NCBI RefSeq assembly: GCF_000250675.2
Contig: NC_018681.1
Coordinates: 5,208,001-5,272,000, forward strand
Length of the DNA: 64,000 nt
Origin: Nocardia brasiliensis ATCC 700358
GTDB taxonomy: Bacteria; Actinomycetota; Actinomycetes; Mycobacteriales; Mycobacteriaceae
Reading direction: 5' to 3'
The translations under genes were made by a program, and so were the position numbers. The notes beneath the pieces are model-generated. The model did not search any database. It worked only from the letters and a program-made list of their open reading frames with translations, and was not told the origin of the DNA. Shown piece after piece: positions 54,825 through 63,522 of the stretch; positions within the stretch are counted from its first letter, which is position 1; every line of letters begins with the position of its first letter.

Positions 54825-55076
54825 CTACGCGTGGGGAATGACGGGAAGCAGAATGTACGGGCGCTGGTCGGCGGTCCCGACCAACGTGGTCCGACCGTCG
54901 AAAACCGGATTGTCGCGGTCCCCTGGCAGTTCATGCCAGCGCGCGCCGCTGCCCAGCAGCTCGCGACCGTAGGCGCACTCCTGCTCACCGGGCAGGCCGT
55001 GCGTGTAGTCCTGACCACGCACGGACAAGCCGTAGTGGGTGGTTCCACTCGGTGCCATCGGGTGGAACCACCACAT
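54825..55076 (-). CDS. Possible small protein, 83 residues
   Basis: From ATG 55076 (MWWFHPMAPSG) the frame runs to VIPHA with strong G/C in third positions and a varied, non-repetitive composition, unlike shadow frames. No signal peptide or membrane segment, no recognised family, and no clear ribosome site. It lies between the transporter operon end and the amidase. Confidence 0.45.
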   Translation of the reverse strand: MWWFHPMAPSGTTHYGLSVRGQDYTHGLPGEQECAYGRELLGSGARWHELPGDRDNPVFDGRTTLVGTADQRPYILLPVIPHA

Positions 55077-55149
55077 GATCAGACCAATCCCGCTGCTGTG
55101 CAGCTGAACTCGGCGACGACGGGAGTCCGTCCGCGGCCGCCGAGCGTGG

Positions 55150-56145
55150 TCAACCGGCGGAGAAGGCGGTGGAAACGTAAGTGCCCGCCTCGACGACATC
55201 GGTGTAGTCGAGCAGTCCGGCGTCCCGGTAGGCCTGCTGCTGGGCGGTCAGTTGCTCCGCGTCCGGGCGCAGATCGGGTCGCCAGCGATACGCCGGGGTC
55301 GCTTCCAGCACCGCACGGTCCTGGCCGGTCGCCTGGGCGAGGATGGCGAGGTTCTCCGGCGACTTGACGCCGCCGTCCTGGAGATCCCGGCTCGCCCGCT
55401 GTAGCGCGCGGAAGAACGCATGCGCCGCAGGCGATTCGGTGAACGCACCGCCATAGATGACGCCGGTCGCCGAGACACCCGCTGCGGGTACCGCGAGCGG
55501 TACCGCTATACCGGCCTGCTCTATCCGGGTGGTGAAGGGCGCGGCCGTCAAGGCCGCGTCCACGCCGCCGTTCGCCAGCGCGGTCCGCTGATCCGGGATG
55601 GGAATGTTGACGATCTGTACGTCCCGCAGCGCGAGCCCCGATTGCCGCAGTATCGCCGCCAATTGGTAGCCGCCCGCGGCGGCCGCGCCGCCGGACACCG
55701 CCACCTTGCGGCCACGCAGCTCGGCCACCGAGGTCACCTCGCCCGCGTCGACCAGTTTCTTCGAGACCTCCAACGCGGACGGCGAGGCTTGCGGATCCCC
55801 GGGCGCAATCCCCATGGAGCCCACCACTTTCAGGCGCAGTCCGCTGTGCACGGCATTGAACAGACCGGCGGAGAAACCGGCGACGACCACATCCACCTTG
55901 CCCGCCGCCGCGAGCGGTATCGCGTCCTGCCCCGCCTTCATGGTCTGTAACTCGACGGTCAAACCCTCCTCGGCGAAGTACTTCTTGCCGGCCGCCACGT
56001 ACAGCGGCGCGAACAAGGTGGACGGGACGTGCGCGACAGTCACTTTGCCTGCCGGTGCAACAGGTTGTGCCGCCCTGCCGCCACAGCCGGCGGCGACGAG
56101 CACCAGAACTGGAATGGCCGCTGAGAGAAGACGTTTGGCGATCAT
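55150..56145 (-). CDS. NitT/TauT-type ABC importer substrate-binding lipoprotein (system 1)
   Basis: The product is 331 residues. The lipoprotein signal ends in LVAAGCGG. The mature part fits the NMT1/SsuA family (FAPLYVAAGKKYFAEEGLTVEL, PDQRTALANGGVDAALT). ATG 56145 has GAAGGAAAC upstream and overlaps the permease stop. Family substrates include sulfonates, nitrate and pyrimidine precursors; this one is not identifiable. It is the last gene of the seven-gene operon. Confidence 0.9.
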   Translation of the reverse strand: MIAKRLLSAAIPVLVLVAAGCGGRAAQPVAPAGKVTVAHVPSTLFAPLYVAAGKKYFAEEGLTVELQTMKAGQDAIPLAAAGKVDVVVAGFSAGLFNAVHSGLRLKVVGSMGIAPGDPQASPSALEVSKKLVDAGEVTSVAELRGRKVAVSGGAAAAGGYQLAAILRQSGLALRDVQIVNIPIPDQRTALANGGVDAALTAAPFTTRIEQAGIAVPLAVPAAGVSATGVIYGGAFTESPAAHAFFRALQRASRDLQDGGVKSPENLAILAQATGQDRAVLEATPAYRWRPDLRPDAEQLTAQQQAYRDAGLLDYTDVVEAGTYVSTAFSAG

Positions 56146-56963
56146 TGTTTCCTTCCACTGATCCTTTCGAGACTGCGACGCCACGGCATGGCGACGAACT
56201 CCGCGGCGGTGATGGCACCGGTGAGGCAGGCACCGAGGAGGGCCGCGGTCAACAGGCCCGCATACATTCGTTCGGGCTGGAACAGCTGCCACGAGTTCCA
56301 GATCAAGTAGCCGATCCCGCTGTTGGCCGCGACGAACTCGACCGCGATGACGACCGCGACCCCGAGCCCCGCGGCCACGCGCAGGCCGGTGAAGATGGCG
56401 GGCGCACAGGTGGGCAGCAGGACGAACCGCCACAGCCGCCAGCCCACGGCGCGATAGGCGGTGGCCGCTTCGAGGATTCGCGGGTCGATCTGGCGCATAC
56501 CGGCGAAGGTGTTGATCTGCAGCACGAAGAACACCGTGATCGCGACCGACAAGATCTTCGGCGTTTCGGTGAGCCCGAAAATCAAGAGCAGCAACGGTAA
56601 TACCGCGACCTTCGGCAGCGCGTACAGGGCGGAGAACAACGGACCCAGCGCCGCCGCGACCGCGCGCCGGCGCCCCATGACCCAGCCGACGACGACACCG
56701 CCGCACGCACCCGAAAAGTACCCGACCGAAAGCCGGTAGAGGGTGGCGCTCACGTGCTCGCGCAGCTCGCCGCTGCCCGCGAGCCGCACCCAGCGGGTCA
56801 GGACCGCCGACGGCGGCGGGAACAACTGGGCGTCGACGAGGTCCAGCCGTGCCGCGAGTTGCCAGCCGGCCAGCAGCAGGATCGGGCAGCCGAGCGCGAG
56901 CAGCAGGTCGCGGCGGCGGCGATACCGCTCACGGCTCCGGATGGCGTCGACCTCGGCGCTCAT
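56142..56963 (-). CDS. NitT/TauT-type ABC importer permease (system 1)
   Basis: The product is 273 residues with about six membrane helices. The ATPase-contact loop (EAATAYRAVGWRLWRFVLLP) and IFTGLRVAAGLGVAVVIAVEF are typical of SsuC/TauC. It is linked by ATGA overlaps to the ATPase and binding-protein genes. Confidence 0.9.
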   Translation of the reverse strand: MSAEVDAIRSRERYRRRRDLLLALGCPILLLAGWQLAARLDLVDAQLFPPPSAVLTRWVRLAGSGELREHVSATLYRLSVGYFSGACGGVVVGWVMGRRRAVAAALGPLFSALYALPKVAVLPLLLLIFGLTETPKILSVAITVFFVLQINTFAGMRQIDPRILEAATAYRAVGWRLWRFVLLPTCAPAIFTGLRVAAGLGVAVVIAVEFVAANSGIGYLIWNSWQLFQPERMYAGLLTAALLGACLTGAITAAEFVAMPWRRSLERISGRKQ

Positions 56964-57730
56964 CCGGCCTGCACCGCTGCCGCCACGTCCGCGCGCAGCG
57001 CGGTCCAGATCCGGTGCCGCAGCGCGGTGAACTCGGGGGTCAGGGTGAGTTCCAGGCTGCGCGGCCGCGCGAACGGCACGGCGAACTCGGCTGCCACCCG
57101 GCCCGGCCGCGCCGACATGAGGGCGATGTGATCGCCGAGCAGCAACGCCTCGTCGATGCTGTGGGTGACGAGCACGACCGTCTTGCGTTCGGCCTCCCAC
57201 AGCTGCACGAGTTGCTCTTGCATCAGCAGCCGGGTCTGCGCGTCCAGGGCGCCGAGGGGCTCGTCCATCAGCAGTGCCGGTGTCTCGAGGGCGAAAGCGC
57301 GTGCCAGCGCGACCCGTTGCCGCATGCCACCCGACAGCTGGTGTGGATAAGCACGCTCGAAACCCGCCAGACCGGTCCGCGCCAGCCACTCTCGTGCCCG
57401 CCCGGTGTACTCGGCGCGCCGCATTCCGGCCATCCGGCAGCCGAAGGCGATGTTGTCCAGCACGTTCAACCACGGGAACACGCCGTACTCCTGGAAGACG
57501 AACGCGGACGCCGGAATTCGCCCTTCCGCCGACGGCATCCGCACGCGCCCCGACGTCGGCGTGTCCAGACCGCCCAATATGCGCAACAGCGTGGACTTCC
57601 CGCACCCCGACGGACCCACGACGCAGGTCAGCGAACCGGCCGCCACCCGAAGCGAGCAATCTCGCAGCGCCCACACCGGCTGCTGTTCGCCCACAAAGAC
57701 TTTCGAGACATCCTCCGCCACGAAGACCAT
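56960..57730 (-). CDS. NitT/TauT-type ABC importer ATPase (system 1)
   Basis: The product is 256 residues. Walker A GPSGCGKST, Q-loop FQEYGVFPW, signature LSGGMRQRVALARA, Walker B ALLMDEPLGALD and switch His in VLVTHSIDEA are all present. It begins three bases after the deacetylase stop. Confidence 0.95.
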   Translation of the reverse strand: MVFVAEDVSKVFVGEQQPVWALRDCSLRVAAGSLTCVVGPSGCGKSTLLRILGGLDTPTSGRVRMPSAEGRIPASAFVFQEYGVFPWLNVLDNIAFGCRMAGMRRAEYTGRAREWLARTGLAGFERAYPHQLSGGMRQRVALARAFALETPALLMDEPLGALDAQTRLLMQEQLVQLWEAERKTVVLVTHSIDEALLLGDHIALMSARPGRVAAEFAVPFARPRSLELTLTPEFTALRHRIWTALRADVAAAVQAG

Positions 57731-57733
57731 GGC

Positions 57734-58552
57734 TCAGTGCCTCCGCTCGAACACGTCATCGAGCGTGACCATCGTCAAGCGCCGATCTCGAATGATCTGC
57801 AGCAGCTGGTCATAGACTCGGGTGACCGGTCGTTGATTGGCATGGCCGATCACGATCGACTGCGCTGTGAAGTACTTGCGAGCGTTCGCCACCAGCTCCT
57901 GTTCGGTGATGATGCGATGATCGCCGAGCGTTCCGTACCACATGACCGGCACCGCGTAGCCGTGATCGGCGGCGAGCGCGTCGATCCTGGCGTCGCGGTA
58001 GCCGTACGGCGGCCGGTAGAACGGGGTTCCGTCGACGCCGAAGTTGTTGCGCAACAACGCTTTGGTTCGCGCGAACTGAGCCGCCACGTCCGTGTCCGAA
58101 AGCCGGGTCAGATCCGGGTGATCCCACGTGTGGTTCCCGAGCTGGATCTGCCCTCGGTCGACCAGCGGCTGCAGCATCGACTTGTTGACTGTCCACGACG
58201 AGTAACACGCCGTGACGAAAAAGGTGAACCGCGCGCCGCTGTCCTTCGCGAAACGGATGTAGGCCGCGACGACGTCCGCACTGGTGCCGTCATCGATGGT
58301 GAGCGCGATGTTGTCGCCCTCCCCCGGAATCGCCGATACCACCCCGCTGGGCATCGGAATCCGTGCGACACCCGGCTGGCGGGACGGCGGCACCGGCGGT
58401 CCGCCGTGGACCACGGGGCTCGCCGCGGGACGCAAGACATGCCGTTCTGCCTCGTCGTTGTCCAGCGAACACCCTGCGGTGAGCGAGAGCGCACCGGCAG
58501 CGAGCACGGCGAGCAGCCTGCGCCGCGACGAATCCCTTCCGCCCTCACGCAT
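57734..58552 (-). CDS. Polysaccharide deacetylase (NodB-fold) lipoprotein
   Basis: The product is 272 residues. The N-terminus SRRRLLAVLAAGALSLTAGC combines a Tat-like twin arginine with a lipobox, so it is exported and lipid-anchored. NodB motifs are LTIDDGTS (the usual TFDDG with Ile), GNHTWDHPDL with both metal His, and RPPYGYRD. Family members de-N-acetylate polysaccharides, and relatives act on purine-derived ring amides. Placement inside an importer operon suggests it processes the compound captured by the two lipoproteins, or modifies the wall around them. Confidence 0.88.
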   Translation of the reverse strand: MREGGRDSSRRRLLAVLAAGALSLTAGCSLDNDEAERHVLRPAASPVVHGGPPVPPSRQPGVARIPMPSGVVSAIPGEGDNIALTIDDGTSADVVAAYIRFAKDSGARFTFFVTACYSSWTVNKSMLQPLVDRGQIQLGNHTWDHPDLTRLSDTDVAAQFARTKALLRNNFGVDGTPFYRPPYGYRDARIDALAADHGYAVPVMWYGTLGDHRIITEQELVANARKYFTAQSIVIGHANQRPVTRVYDQLLQIIRDRRLTMVTLDDVFERRH

Positions 58553-59573
58553 GGCTGGGCAGGTAGTCGTTGGAGTAGGTCTGCGACAGGTCGATCTCGG
58601 CGGTAGCGACGGTTCGGTCGGACTGCGCGAGCACCCTGCGGACGGCCTCGGCGCCGTCGGCGGCGAGGAACCCGTCGGTGGAGAAGCCGTCCTTCATCTT
58701 GGCGATCGTTTCGACGTAGGTCGGCCGGTCGTCCTGTGCGAACTCCGCGGGCATCCGGGCGGCGATCTCCTCGGCGGAATGCCCCTGGATCCACTGCAAG
58801 GTCCGCACGATCGCCTTGGCCAGCGCGGTCGCTGTCGTTCGGTTGCCGTCGAGCCATCGGCTGCTCGAATACAGCACCGAGGCAGGGTATTTCGAGACAC
58901 CGAAGGTCTGCTCGACGCCCTCGCGGCTGCGTGCGTCGAGCAACACCTCGACCTTGTCGGCGCCGGCCCGCCGTTGCAACAGCGAAAACGCCGGATCCAC
59001 CAGCACCGCCGCGTCGACCCGGCCGTGCGCCATCGCGGCCACCGCGGTCGCCGCCGTCCCGATCGCCTGCACGCGCACCGCGTCCGCCGCCAGACCGTGC
59101 TTGCTCAGCACGTACTTCAGGAAGAAGTCCGTGGACGATCCCGGCGCGCTGACTCCGACGTTCGCACCGGCAAGGTCGGCGATGGACTTGATCGGCTTAC
59201 TCGCCGCGGGCGAAACCGCCAGCACCAGCTCGGGCCGGTTCAGCATGGTCACGAACGAAGTCAGTGCCCGGCGCTTGGCCTGCATCTGAATGGTGTGGTC
59301 GTAGTATCCCGCGACGACATCGACACTGCCGCCTTCCAACGCCTGCAACGCTTTCGACCCGCCTTGCAGGCCTTGGATATCGACCCACACTCCTTCCTCG
59401 CCGAAGTAGCCGAGGCGCTGGGCCAGCACGAGCGGCAGATACACCGGCAGCGTCCGCCCGCCGACTCCGACGACGATGCGCTGGCCGCCTTCCGGCTTCC
59501 GGCCGCAACCGCCGACGGCGAGCACCAGCACCACCGCTGCCAGCAGCACCGCCGCACATCTGTGTTTTCTCAT
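58545..59573 (-). CDS. NitT/TauT-type ABC importer substrate-binding lipoprotein (system 2)
   Basis: The product is 342 residues. Signal ends in LVLAVGGCGRK (lipobox). The mature part has LPVYLPLVLAQRLGYFGEEGVWVDI and LAGANVGVSAPGSSTDFFLKY, typical of the family. Its stop overlaps the deacetylase start by eight bases and its ATG overlaps the permease 2 stop. Only modest similarity to the system 1 protein, so a different ligand is likely. Confidence 0.9.
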   Translation of the reverse strand: MRKHRCAAVLLAAVVLVLAVGGCGRKPEGGQRIVVGVGGRTLPVYLPLVLAQRLGYFGEEGVWVDIQGLQGGSKALQALEGGSVDVVAGYYDHTIQMQAKRRALTSFVTMLNRPELVLAVSPAASKPIKSIADLAGANVGVSAPGSSTDFFLKYVLSKHGLAADAVRVQAIGTAATAVAAMAHGRVDAAVLVDPAFSLLQRRAGADKVEVLLDARSREGVEQTFGVSKYPASVLYSSSRWLDGNRTTATALAKAIVRTLQWIQGHSAEEIAARMPAEFAQDDRPTYVETIAKMKDGFSTDGFLAADGAEAVRRVLAQSDRTVATAEIDLSQTYSNDYLPSHA

Positions 59574-60385
59574 CCTTGCTTGCCTTTCGTAATTGCCGTG
59601 CCGCGCACGGGCTGCCAACGCAGCAGATGACGTTCGGCCCGATCGGCACCCACGTCGACGACCACCACGACCGCGCACAACACGGCGATGCCCGCGAAAA
59701 CACCTGTGGTGTCGAAGGTTCCCTCGGCCTGAGCGATCAGGTAGCCGAGACCATCCGCGGCACCGAGGTATTCGCCGACGACCGCCCCGATCACCGCGAA
59801 ACCGACACTGAGGCGCAGACTGGCGAGAATCCAGGTCAACGCACTCGGCAACAGCACATACCGCCACAGCTGCCGCTCGGTCGCACCGAGCATCCGAGCG
59901 TTGTCGACGAGTAGCTGATCGACCTCGCGCACACCCTGATAGGTGTTGAAGAAGACGATGAACACCACCAGCGAAACGCCGAGCGCGACCTTCGACCAGA
60001 TCCCGAGCCCGAACCAGAGCAGGAAGATCGGCGCCAGCACCACACGCGGGAGCGCGTTGCCCATCCGCACATACGGCTCGACCACCGCGGCGACGAATCG
60101 CATTCGGGCCAAGGCGAAGCCGAGCACGAGACCGGCGACACCGCCGATGCCCAGCCCGAGTGCCGCCTCGAGCACAGTGATGCGCATATGTCGCCAGATA
60201 GAACCGGAGCCGAACCAGTCGCCCAGGCGGACAGCGATATCACCGGGCCGCGAGAAGAAGAATTCGTCGATGACCCCGTATCGGGCAGCGAGTTCCCAGC
60301 CGAGCAACACGATGGCCCCGAGCCCCAGTTGCGCGATCCGGATCGCGGCGACCTGACGCCGACTTCTATTGCGCTGTAGCGACAT
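59570..60385 (-). CDS. NitT/TauT-type ABC importer permease (system 2)
   Basis: The product is 271 residues with about six membrane helices. The ATPase-contact loop reads DNARMLGATERQLWRYVLLP and is followed by TWILASLRLSVGFAVIGAVVGEY. Its start lies inside the end of the ATPase 2 gene (20-base overlap). Confidence 0.9.
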   Translation of the reverse strand: MSLQRNRSRRQVAAIRIAQLGLGAIVLLGWELAARYGVIDEFFFSRPGDIAVRLGDWFGSGSIWRHMRITVLEAALGLGIGGVAGLVLGFALARMRFVAAVVEPYVRMGNALPRVVLAPIFLLWFGLGIWSKVALGVSLVVFIVFFNTYQGVREVDQLLVDNARMLGATERQLWRYVLLPSALTWILASLRLSVGFAVIGAVVGEYLGAADGLGYLIAQAEGTFDTTGVFAGIAVLCAVVVVVDVGADRAERHLLRWQPVRGTAITKGKQG

Positions 60386-61247
60386 AGGCGAAGGTCTTAC
60401 GGACCTCGTCGCGCAGTGCCGTCCAGATCGCGCGATGAATCTTCGCGTATTCCGGCTGTACCCGGATCTCGAACAGGTCGCGCGGCCGCGGCAGGTCCAC
60501 CCGGTAGCGGCCGACCACGCGACTGCCCGGTCCGGCCGACATCAGCACCACTTCATCGGACAGCGCGATGGCTTCGTCGAGGTCGTGGGTCACGAACAGC
60601 ACCGTCTTCGCGCTGCCGGTCCACAACGTGAGCAACTCGTGCTGCATCACCTGCCGGGTCAGTACGTCCAGGGCGGCGAACGGCTCGTCCATGAGCAGGA
60701 TCTCCGGATCGACGATCCAGATCTGCGCGAGCGCCACCCGTTTGCGCATGCCGCCCGAAAGTTGGTGCGGGAAGGCACGTTCGAAGCCGGACAGGCCGAC
60801 TCGGGCGAGCCACTCCAGCGCCAGTCGCTCCCGCTCCGCCGAGCGCATCCCCCGCAGCCGTAGCCCGAAGGCCACGTTGTCGAGCACCGTCTGCCACGGT
60901 AGCAGCGGCTCACGCTGAAACAGATAGCCCGCCTTGCGGTTTCGACCGTACAGCGGCTTCCCATCGATCAGCACCCGCCCCGCCGAGGGTGCCGACAGGC
61001 CCGCCACCGCGTTCAGGACGGTCGACTTGCCACAACCGGTCGGGCCGACAATGGCAACGAATTGCCCCTTTTCGACCGTGAGGTCCAGCTCGGACAACGC
61101 ACAATGCGCGCCGCTCGCCGTAGGGTAGGACACGGTCAGCGAGTCGAGCGATACCGCCGTTTCTCCGGCGCGGATCAAGACGCCCGCACGAGGGTGACGC
61201 CCGTAGCGAAAGCCGCTGCGCCAGCGTCTTTTTCCCATCCCTTGCAC
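60366..61247 (-). CDS. NitT/TauT-type ABC importer ATPase (system 2), first gene of the operon
   Basis: The product is 293 residues from GTG 61247; an ATG nine bases downstream is an alternative. Walker A GPTGCGKST, Q-loop FQREPLLPW, signature LSGGMRKRVALAQI, Walker B ILLMDEPFAALD and VLFVTHDLDEA are present. An extra ~30 basic residues precede the ATPase domain, suggesting the true start may be further in. It is divergent from the PucR-family regulator. Confidence 0.92.
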   Translation of the reverse strand: MQGMGKRRWRSGFRYGRHPRAGVLIRAGETAVSLDSLTVSYPTASGAHCALSELDLTVEKGQFVAIVGPTGCGKSTVLNAVAGLSAPSAGRVLIDGKPLYGRNRKAGYLFQREPLLPWQTVLDNVAFGLRLRGMRSAERERLALEWLARVGLSGFERAFPHQLSGGMRKRVALAQIWIVDPEILLMDEPFAALDVLTRQVMQHELLTLWTGSAKTVLFVTHDLDEAIALSDEVVLMSAGPGSRVVGRYRVDLPRPRDLFEIRVQPEYAKIHRAIWTALRDEVRKTFAYVATAQ

Positions 61248-61335
61248 ATTTCTTTTCCCTTCGCATAAGCAGCCGATAAATCAGCGTGCCAGAAACGATC
61301 ACGGGCCTCTTGTGGCAAGCCAACGTTGTGCGATA

Positions 61336-61363
61336 CGCGGTTTGTCGGTTTCGACAAACCGCG
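61336..61363. promoter_or_regulatory. Long perfect inverted repeat, probable PucR-family operator
   Basis: Twelve-base arms CGCGGTTTGTCG / CGACAAACCGCG are separated by GTTT. The repeat sits in the middle of the 220-base promoter region shared by the two-importer operon and the PucR-family gene. It is not placed as a terminator, since both flanking genes read away from it. Confidence 0.6.
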
Positions 61364-61467
61364 ATACTCGACGCGTCGTTCGACAATGCCGAACGGCGTC
61401 GGGCAGATCTGCGGCCCGGTTCCGTACTGTCGGTCGGCGGGACATTCGAACCAAAGGAGCAGGCTTC

Positions 61468-63105
61468 GTGTTCACCGGCACAGCAACGGTCGACAGTCTC
61501 GTCAGCAGCCTCGCCATGGAGCCGCTCACCGTGGTCGCCGGTGCCCGTTTCGGCGATCGGCAGGTTTCGACCATCGAGTTCTACGATCCGGTGCGCGGTG
61601 TTCCCCGAGACGGGGCGTTCATCCTGGTCGCCGCCGACCTCGGGGCGAATTGCCTGCATGACGTGGTCTACGACGCGTCGCGCCACAATGCCGCGGCGGT
61701 TGCCGTCAAAGGCGAAATACCGCCGTTGCCCGCCTCGGTGCCGCTGACGATCGTGCGGGTCCGGTCCGACGTTTCCTGGATGGATCTGGCCAGTGCGTTA
61801 CGTGAACAGCTACTCGAGCACGTGCAAAGACAATGGTCCCCCGCCGAAGCCGCCGCCGATCTGTTCGCGGTCGCCGACACCATCAGCGCCGCGGTGCGCG
61901 CCCCGGTGACGATCGAGGACTGGCGCTCCACTGTGCTCGCATGGTCCGCGCAGCAGACGACGGCCGACCCGATGCGCACCGAATCGATCTTCGCGCGCAC
62001 TGTTCCCGGCAAACATCTCCGCGCGCTGGAACAGCACGGCATCTTCGAGCGGCTGCGGACCAGCCCCGATCCTGTTTTCGTCCCCCAGGGCGTCGCCGGC
62101 GACGGTGCCGCGGCCCGGGTGGCGCTCGCGGTCCGGGGCGGCGGATCCGTCCTCGGCTACGTCTGGCTCGTCGTATCGGAGCCGCTGTCGGCCCGGCTGT
62201 CCCAGCGCTTGACCGCGGCCGGCGAACTGGTCGCCGCGCACCTACTGGCGGCGGGACACGACACGTGCGGACGAGCGCAGCGACGTCGCCGCGAACTGGC
62301 CGAGGCCTTGATCGCCGGCGGGCCCACCCGGATCGCCACAGCGGAAAAGCTGGGCCTGTCCGAGGGACCGGTGTCGGTGCTGGCGCTCGGCTTCGCACGG
62401 TCCGCGACAGCTCGCGGCGCGACGCCTTCCGCGGGTATCTGCGCGGAAACAGCCGATTTGCGCCGCATCGAGGATTCGCTCGCCCATTATCTGGCCGCGG
62501 TACACACCTCGGGCGTGGCAATCCGATCGGACCATATGGTCTACGGAATACTCGCGTGGCCGCACCGGACGCGTCAGCAAGCATGCGCCGCGGCGCAATC
62601 CTTGGCTGCCGACTTCGCCGGACGAACGCCGCTTCCCGTTTCCTGCAGAATAGCGGTGAGCCCGCCCGCCCAGTCCGTTTCGGATTTGAGCCAGGCGCGT
62701 ATTCAGGCCGAGGAAATATTGCGGACGATGTGCCACCCCGCCAGCGCCGCCGATGCCGTGGCGAATCTCGACGGTACGTTGCTGCAGCTGGATCTGTTGC
62801 AGCTCGCCAATTACGCCGATTCCATCGCGCTTCCCGAATTCGTCGGCGCACTGCGGGTGCTGGCAGATCAGGACGGAGCGCAGGGACCGCTCCTGGCCAC
62901 CCTGCGGGCCTACCTCGACAGCGCGGGCCGGGCCGAGGTCGCCGCGGAGACACTGCAGCTCCACGTCAACACCGTGCGGTATCGGATGCGGCGGATCAGG
63001 GAGGTCTGCGGCCTGGACCCCGAGGACGCCGATGCGATGCTGCTCGCCCATCTCCAACTCCGCGTGCGCGAGCTACGACGCCGCAACCATTCGGCGCCTC
63101 ACTGA
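61468..63105 (+). CDS. PucR/CdaR-family transcriptional regulator
   Basis: The product is 545 residues from GTG 61468, with AAGGAG eight bases upstream. The N-terminal domain (~1-115) resembles the PucR ligand-binding domain, followed by a middle GGDEF-like region. A C-terminal helix-turn-helix, AAETLQLHVNTVRYRMRRIREVCGLD, is the PucR/CdaR signature. Family members activate purine or organic-acid catabolic genes. Divergent from the two-importer operon, which it probably controls. Confidence 0.92.
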   Translation: MFTGTATVDSLVSSLAMEPLTVVAGARFGDRQVSTIEFYDPVRGVPRDGAFILVAADLGANCLHDVVYDASRHNAAAVAVKGEIPPLPASVPLTIVRVRSDVSWMDLASALREQLLEHVQRQWSPAEAAADLFAVADTISAAVRAPVTIEDWRSTVLAWSAQQTTADPMRTESIFARTVPGKHLRALEQHGIFERLRTSPDPVFVPQGVAGDGAAARVALAVRGGGSVLGYVWLVVSEPLSARLSQRLTAAGELVAAHLLAAGHDTCGRAQRRRRELAEALIAGGPTRIATAEKLGLSEGPVSVLALGFARSATARGATPSAGICAETADLRRIEDSLAHYLAAVHTSGVAIRSDHMVYGILAWPHRTRQQACAAAQSLAADFAGRTPLPVSCRIAVSPPAQSVSDLSQARIQAEEILRTMCHPASAADAVANLDGTLLQLDLLQLANYADSIALPEFVGALRVLADQDGAQGPLLATLRAYLDSAGRAEVAAETLQLHVNTVRYRMRRIREVCGLDPEDADAMLLAHLQLRVRELRRRNHSAPH

Positions 63106-63522
63106 GCGACTCCCCTGTTCGCGCGGAACCTGTTGCGCTGGTTCGAAAATCGCGCAGGCGACGTGGTAGTGCCGCAAGCCATGCACCCGCTCCGGACCAG
63201 ACGCGCCCGGCGCGGCGAATATTTTCGCCCCGCCATTGTTCGGTGCTGTTATCGCGTAAATCGTTCCGCCGCAAGTCCGAACAGGTAACAGTTCAGTGTG
63301 TCGCCGTCCATATCGCGGCCCGGATCAGTACACCGCAGGGAGTCGAACGGCGTGGCCCGTGCCGCGATGATCGCAGTAGGACAAACGTTTTCGCTTGTCG
63401 CCCCCGCCGTCAGGGAAATCCGAGCTAAGGTAACGTATCGATCGACAACGGGCCTCAGCGATAGCGGTCGGATCCGCCGAAGTCCTTGACCTTGGACCTA
63501 CCCGGAGAAAGGGCAAGACACA
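63106..63522. other. Gene-free stretch between PucR-family gene and the final P450
   Basis: No coding frame is supported. It contains one terminator-like hairpin (63209-63234, listed separately) and an AT-richer patch around 63425-63450 that could carry the P450 promoter. Confidence 0.55.
63209..63234. terminator. Hairpin downstream of the PucR-family gene
   Basis: Eleven-base arms GGCGCGGCGAA / TTCGCCCCGCC with one mismatch enclose TATT, 103 bases after the stop. No long T run. Confidence 0.5.

Noticed and set aside
56706..57674. Apparent fusions in the importer operon (long frames merging permease and binding protein)
   Set aside because: These frames extend upstream through another gene read out of frame. 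The real starts are ATG 56145 and 56963, with ribosome sites or coupled overlaps.
61833..63428. A 531-codon plus-strand frame inside the PucR-family gene
   Set aside because: Shifted frame of the PucR-family gene with Arg/Gly-rich sequence and no motif.
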